Source: Aedes albopictus (Eukaryota; Arthropoda; Insecta; Diptera; Culicidae). Taken from it: 64,000 nucleotides of DNA. The notes under the pieces were generated by a model, which was given only the letters and a program-made list of their open reading frames with translations, had not been told where the DNA came from and ran no database searches. The DNA lies in NCBI RefSeq assembly GCF_035046485.1, contig NC_085138.1, positions 19,907,440 through 19,971,439 on the forward strand. The letters run 5' to 3'. Shown here piece after piece: positions 59,601 through 64,000 of this stretch; the first letter of the stretch is position 1, and each line of letters starts with the position of its first letter. The translations under genes and the position numbers were made by a program.

Positions 59601-59759
59601 AGCTGTTTGGTAACCCTAAACCCTGCTTAAAGTTTCCGCTCGATTTCCTCACATGACCCCCGCGTGTGAGTGAGCCGCGCACGATTTTTCCTAATAATAT
59701 ACCCATGCTCACGTGCGTCCGTCAAGGCGAAGGGCTCTCTAGTGAAGCATTGGACCGCG

Positions 59760-59788
59760 ATGGATGCTGCAAAGTCGAGGAAAAAAAG
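59760..59788 (+). other. Weak candidate first coding exon
   Basis: ATG at 59760 in a good context (cgcgatgg) reads MDAAKSRKK and reaches a donor, gtaaat, at 59789. The 300 bases upstream are GC-richer than the surroundings, as a 5' UTR would be. No downstream exon was recognised within the window. Confidence 0.25.
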
Positions 59789-59789
59789 G

Positions 59790-61857
59790 TAAATTCAAAA
59801 CCTATTTTTATTCTCATGCACAGGTTGTACTTAGCTACATACCTACATATATGTTTCAAAGGTAACACACTTGGAGAATGTTGGTGATCAAAGGTGAGGA
59901 AGCATTCCGTTCCTCTTTTGGCTGCGGGGCCAATTAAAATTTTACGTGATTGATTTTCGCACATTAGGCGATCATCAGTAGCGTTGGAAGTGGTGGTGTG
60001 ATTCGTCGGAAGATCTAGCAGTAACAGAACAGATAATCAGGCATAAAATTGTTGAATTTCACATCTTCAACACTTATAACGATTAATTTGAAATTCATGT
60101 AGTTGAAGACATCCTGGGCTCGATTTTCAGTCGGATCAGGGTCTTTTCGTAATGAAAATTTGCTCAATTTCCCATAGCGCATCTTCGTACATGACATACT
60201 TTCTGAAAAAATGATCTATTGACGAAGAAAGTTTTCAGTTCATAACTGTTCTGCCGTATGCTCTGAGCTGACAAGCAGTTTCTGCTCCAGTTGAGATGTT
60301 ACGCTAATATGTAAAAGAAGTTATGAGCCATTTAACATGACATAGATCCCATTGATTTGTATGATGAAATGTGCTGTTGATCAAGTTTCACCAGCCACAT
60401 TGTGTCAACCGACCCGGTAGTAACACCACATGCGCTTGCAAGTTGGTTGACCCCAAACTGCAACGGAATTCCAGTTTCCAAACTAGATCAATCCACGTCA
60501 ATCACATTCCGAACAGCAAGTGTCAATATGTGGCGCTTCAGCTCCAACCGTGGCGGGGTGTCCACACTCGTGCTCGAGCTTGAATGCATATTTAGGTTAA
60601 GCCAAATTCCAAATGAGAAATCATAGATATTGAAGTGAGTTAAGTAGATGCGCGTTACATAAATCTCCAATAAGTTCATCGAGTGCCCTTCACCACCGCT
60701 CTTGAACGGCTTGTTTCGGTTCACTTTCGATTGAATCTTGTCACTGACTGCTGGCTGCCTGCTACTGGTTCGACTGGCGCAGTCTCAATTGCATCCTTTC
60801 TTGTTCGCTATGACTTATGGGCCCACTGGTACCCTCTGGCTACCGATTTAACATACGGAATGGCAAAATCATATTCCATGCTTTGGGGATCGTGTGTGAA
60901 TAACGCTGTGAAGCAACAGCTTCACAGTATTTCAATCGCATTGTACATCACATTCGAATAACCCCAAATGGTATGCTTCTGAGGTGATCACTTGTTTCGC
61001 TACGGTCAAAGTATTTCGAGTAGGTACGTACTGTGTGATCGATTACCGCCGCTTGAGAGGATCGCGCGTAGGCAAAAGTGGGTCCTTTAAGCGTGATGCT
61101 GAGCTGTAAAGCCAGGAGGTTCGTGAGTCTCACATCAGGCACTTAAATGTGTACGCTTTCGAGAGTGGTACTTTGGCACTTGAACGCGGAACCATAAAAG
61201 GGTATATGTAACAGATCGAAGGTCAACAGAGACCCTTTCAATTAGACTCGGTAATTTATAACCCTGCGCAGATGATCAGTTCGGAATGTGTTTACATCAA
61301 ACCGAAACAATTCAGTGGTCATGTAAACGACAAGAAACACGATACTTTTCAAATTTTAACGAACATAGATTTTAGATACGTTGTTCGCGCGCTGTTTGTT
61401 AATTTATTTGGTTTGGAGTAGGAGTACAAGGTCCAAAATGCAAAATGGTGGGGTAAAATGGTCCAACGCATAAATTCACTCCAAAATATTTGAATATGAT
61501 TTGATCATCACTATAGACAGAGAAGAGAAGGGTATCTTAGAACAAATCGACCACATAAAAAGTGATAAATTTTGGGCGTGAAAAAACGGCTCGATTAATT
61601 TTGTTCATGCTTATTTAGTTTTTATCATGTCTAAACTTAAAAAAACTACATACCTCAAAGTTTATTGATCACTTTCAACTTTCTACCGCTAAGTGTCGCA
61701 ACCAACAGCATAAACCACCAAACCAACGATTTTTTTTCCGTTAATAGTGCTGCAAATTAAGGTTTTCTGAAGATTTTGTTATCAGCCATGTGTTTCCCAA
61801 GGAGATTTAGAAACACACGTGTTATGGTATACTGCCCATTTTAAGTGGCATCCTACT
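59790..61857. other. No gene recognised
   Basis: 2 kb without a convincing exon. Frames at 60371-60583, 60402-60626 and 60683-60961 have no family resemblance. A TATA-like cataaaagggtatat at 61191 with a possible initiator tcagttcgg about 85 bases on is too loosely spaced to call a promoter. Confidence 0.35.
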
Positions 61858-62561
61858 ACTTACTTACTTTCAGTCTCGGGCACCCACGGTAGTGCTGTGG
61901 GCCGAATTGAATGATCTCTATCCTGGGCGATTGCCAGCCATCGCCTTGATCTGTGGCCAGGTCAAATTTTTGTCGACTTGATTTCGTTGTTGAGGCTGCG
62001 CCGCCATGAGCCTCTGGGTCTGCCTCTGCTGCGATGTCCTGCTGGGTTCCAATCTAACGCTTGCTTGGAGATTTCGTTTCCGAATTTCTGCCGCTATCGG
62101 CTTTTGATGACATCGACGACGGAGCTACACGTTGAAGATCCAATTGTGAGGCCACCATGCACGAATTATATACCGCAGGCATCTATTGATGAAGACTTGT
62201 AGCTGTTGAGTGTTCTCCACTGATAAACACCAGGTTTCACTGACATATATCAGCACAGATTTCAAGTTCGAGTTAAAAGTTCTGATTTTGGTGCGTCGAC
62301 TGATCTGGTTGTTTTTCCATACAATTCCTAAACTCGCAAAAGCAGTCCTCGCTTTCTTGATCCGTGCACCTATGTCGATCTTGATGCCACCATCGGCCGC
62401 CATTTGACTACCAAGATATTGGAAGCTTTCAACATTCTCCACTGATTGCCCAGCTACCGAAAAGCTGAAAGAGTTGACCGTGTTTACATCCAACGATTAG
62501 GTCTTGTTGACGTTAATGATAAGACCTGCCGCTGAGGAGCGATTGGCAAGATCGTTTAGGT
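61858..62561 (-). pseudogene. LINE 3' end: RT C-terminal region and tail
   Basis: Minus strand: LINVNKT, FQYLGSQMAADGG, IGARIKKARTAFASL, RTKIRTFNSNLKSVLIY, LQVFINRCLRYIIRAWWPHNWI, then frameshifted LDWNPAGHRSRGRPRGSWRR, ending in a gtaagtaagtaag tail at 61858-61872. An in-frame TAG follows NVNKT, so it is dead. The upstream RT core is absent: at 62562 it is cut by a hAT-like terminus. RTE or CR1 type by resemblance. Confidence 0.8.
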
Positions 62562-62690
62562 CAGTGATTCCCAAAGTGGGCGAAATCGTCCCCTTGGGGG
62601 CGAAAATCAGTCCCAGGGGGCGAAAACTTGAGTAATCAAAATTGGGGGGCGAAAATACTAAAAAGGGGGTGATTTTTTCAATGATTAGAA
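62562..62690 (+). mobile_element. hAT-like element end
   Basis: CAGTGATTCCCAAAGTGGGC followed by gggggcgaaaa iterations to about 62680. hAT ends commonly begin CAGTG then TTCCCAAA. The other end and any transposase were not found before the end of the window. Confidence 0.5.
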
Positions 62691-63103
62691 AACATCAAAA
62701 GTATTGAATTATAAGTCGAGAATGTGAACTGATTCATAAAAACTCCTTGACATTTAAGCTTACAGTTCAAGTTTTGTCTAAGATAATAAAAATGCTGTGA
62801 CTATTAAACATAAGCATCGACTTAATTCCACAGAATTATTAGTATTTATGTGGGCTCTTTGGAAAAATGGCTAGACGTATTTCTGAAGGGTTTGTATGAT
62901 TCTGGAAATCTAAATAAAAATATAATTGGATACTCCTATAATGGACATTCATGAATCGTGATTAGTTTTTTGTCAAAATTATGAAAAGAACATATTTTTG
63001 CTAATTGATAGAAAAATTGCGTTTGAACTCGTAGGCGGACTTATTCATGGAATTTCCAAGCAAAAACATGAATAGGGTCAGGCACCATTTGGGCAGGAGC
63101 ACC

Positions 63104-63453
63104 TATTTTGGGCACTTGATGCTATACAGTCAGGTTTTTTTTTTACGCGGGGGATACGTACCGCGTAAAAAAAACTCAGTTCAAAATCCAAAAAACCACG
63201 TAAAAAAGTCTCACCATTTCTCGACGAATCATGCAAAAATAAGACGATGATTTTTTTTTTGTATGGAGTTTCCATTTACGCGGCCGCGTAAATGAAAACC
63301 ACGTAAAAAAAACCTGACTGTAACTCAGTCAATTTCAAACCGATTGACTTAAATTTTTGCACATGGCTAGATACTGTGCGTATCTGATTGTGTCTCAAAA
63401 ATCAAGTCAACCGGTTTAAAATTGACTGAGTTATAGCAGCAAGTGCCCAAATA
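63104..63453. mobile_element. Palindromic MITE 'M6', copy 2, with nested insert
   Basis: Outer arms: gggcacttgatgctataact (interrupted) and, inverted, ttatagcagcaagtgccc; inner arms cagtcaatttcaaaccgatt and complement, shared with 48287-48488. A second MITE has jumped into the left arm. Confidence 0.8.
63127..63320. mobile_element. Tc1/mariner-type MITE nested in M6, TA target
   Basis: 194 bases with ends CAGTCAGGTTTTTTTTTTAC and near-exact complement, flanked by TA (63125-63126, 63321-63322). Removing it with one TA restores gctataactcagtc, the exact complement of the other M6 arm. Confidence 0.85.
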
Positions 63454-63960
63454 CAGGGGATACTCAAAATAACTGGGACAGGTAAAATTTTCACTTTTCA
63501 AAAAATGTTCAACTCGCTGTAACTTTTTGAAAAGGGCATCAAATATTCTCAAATTTCAAAGGTGAGTTCGTCAACTAGTTGTGTATCAGTGGTTCAATTT
63601 TGGAAAAGATCGGGCCATGCTACACGAAGTAATGAAGATTCTTGAAAAAGGTATAATTATCTGATAGCCAACTTTCAGCTGTTATATCTCCGGATTCAAT
63701 GAACCGAATGAAATAAAATTTTGATCATTTATGACTTATATAATGAAAACAGTTGGAAAACAGTTAACCTAATTTTAAATTATTAATAAGAAAAAAAGTT
63801 ATAGCGATTTCATTTATTCTATGTTTTTTTAGTCAATTTATATATTTTTCATATGCATCCCATTACTTTTTCAATTTAATGCCGGCTATTTGGTTGCTTT
63901 CCTTTGAAACATAATAGTTATTTATGCAACAAGTTGCAGAATGATGATTTTTTCAGCACG
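63454..63960. mobile_element. Possible transposon end CAGGGGATACTCAAAATAAC
   Basis: Directly after the M6 element, a TA (63452-63453) precedes CAGGGGATACTCAAAATAAC. The following 500 bases are AT-rich and noncoding. The start looks like a Tc1-type terminus, but the other end is not in the window. Confidence 0.35.
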
Positions 63961-63970
63961 AGTCGTACAT

Positions 63971-64000
63971 TTATCCAACGAGGCTTGCCGAGTTGGATAA
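63971..64000. repeat. Terminal hairpin at window end
   Basis: TTATCCAACGAGGCTTGCCG then agttggataa forms an 11-base stem around a short loop, preceded by gcacgagtcgtacat. The window ends here, so the full repeat cannot be seen. Confidence 0.6.

Noticed and set aside
61191..61285. TATA-type promoter with initiator
   Set aside because: The spacing of about 85 bases between TATA-like and initiator-like words is too large and no exon follows.

Overview
This is nuclear DNA of an animal and most likely of a culicine mosquito (Aedes type). The reasons are spliced genes with GT-AG introns, a 14.4 kb intron filled with nested transposons, a tRNA-derived SINE of the Feilai kind with a perfect 11-base target duplication, and dozens of palindromic MITEs. 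This assignment comes from recognising families by eye; no database was searched. There is one assembly gap of exactly 500 N (1501-2000).

Four host genes are supported. (1) The N-terminal exon of a DDX11/CHL1-type DNA helicase, minus strand, 2001-2290, cut off by the gap. (2) A complete MYST histone acetyltransferase, Tip60/KAT5, plus strand, five coding exons between 9599 and 25635; its last intron (11026-25418) interrupts the acetyltransferase domain. (3) The splicing factor SF3B4 (SAP49), minus strand, two coding exons, 26829-28093, convergent with Tip60. (4) The 3' part of a TRIM37-like gene encoding three MATH domains in tandem, minus strand, 36726-38792, with its 5' exons not found.

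Layout: 1-2290 is degenerate satellite-like repeat, gap and DDX11. 2.5-9.4 kb is a dense MITE field with a copia-type solo LTR and a 254-base triplication. 9.6-26 kb is Tip60. Inside its big intron lie a 2.1 kb foldback and a Jockey-clade LINE cut into pieces by successive insertions: a TTA-flanked foldback, a 1.3 kb miniature LTR element with identical 85-base LTRs, a 1.2 kb TTA-flanked element, a TTAA-flanked MITE and a larger composite. 28.2-33.5 kb holds MITEs and a copia-like element reduced to gag plus protease. 33.5-36.7 kb and 38.8-41 kb are mostly unassigned. 42-52.7 kb is dominated by a degenerate repeat with short C-rich units, invaded by MITEs, a SINE and a CR1-like LINE fragment. 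53-59 kb has a foldback with hammerhead-like hairpins, a copia-type LTR with primer-binding site, an RTE-like LINE relic and a diverged ~150-base tandem array. 59-64 kb is largely unassigned, with a LINE tail and nested MITEs at the end.

The host genes do not form a pathway cluster. The interest of the window is its stratigraphy: many insertions keep their target-site duplications, so the order of events can be read. The best candidates for something undescribed are the miniature LTR element with its internal 65-base repeat array (15993-17315), the gag/protease-only copia element (29659-32341), the LTR/MITE triplication (3512-4262) and the hairpin pair at 53172-53487.
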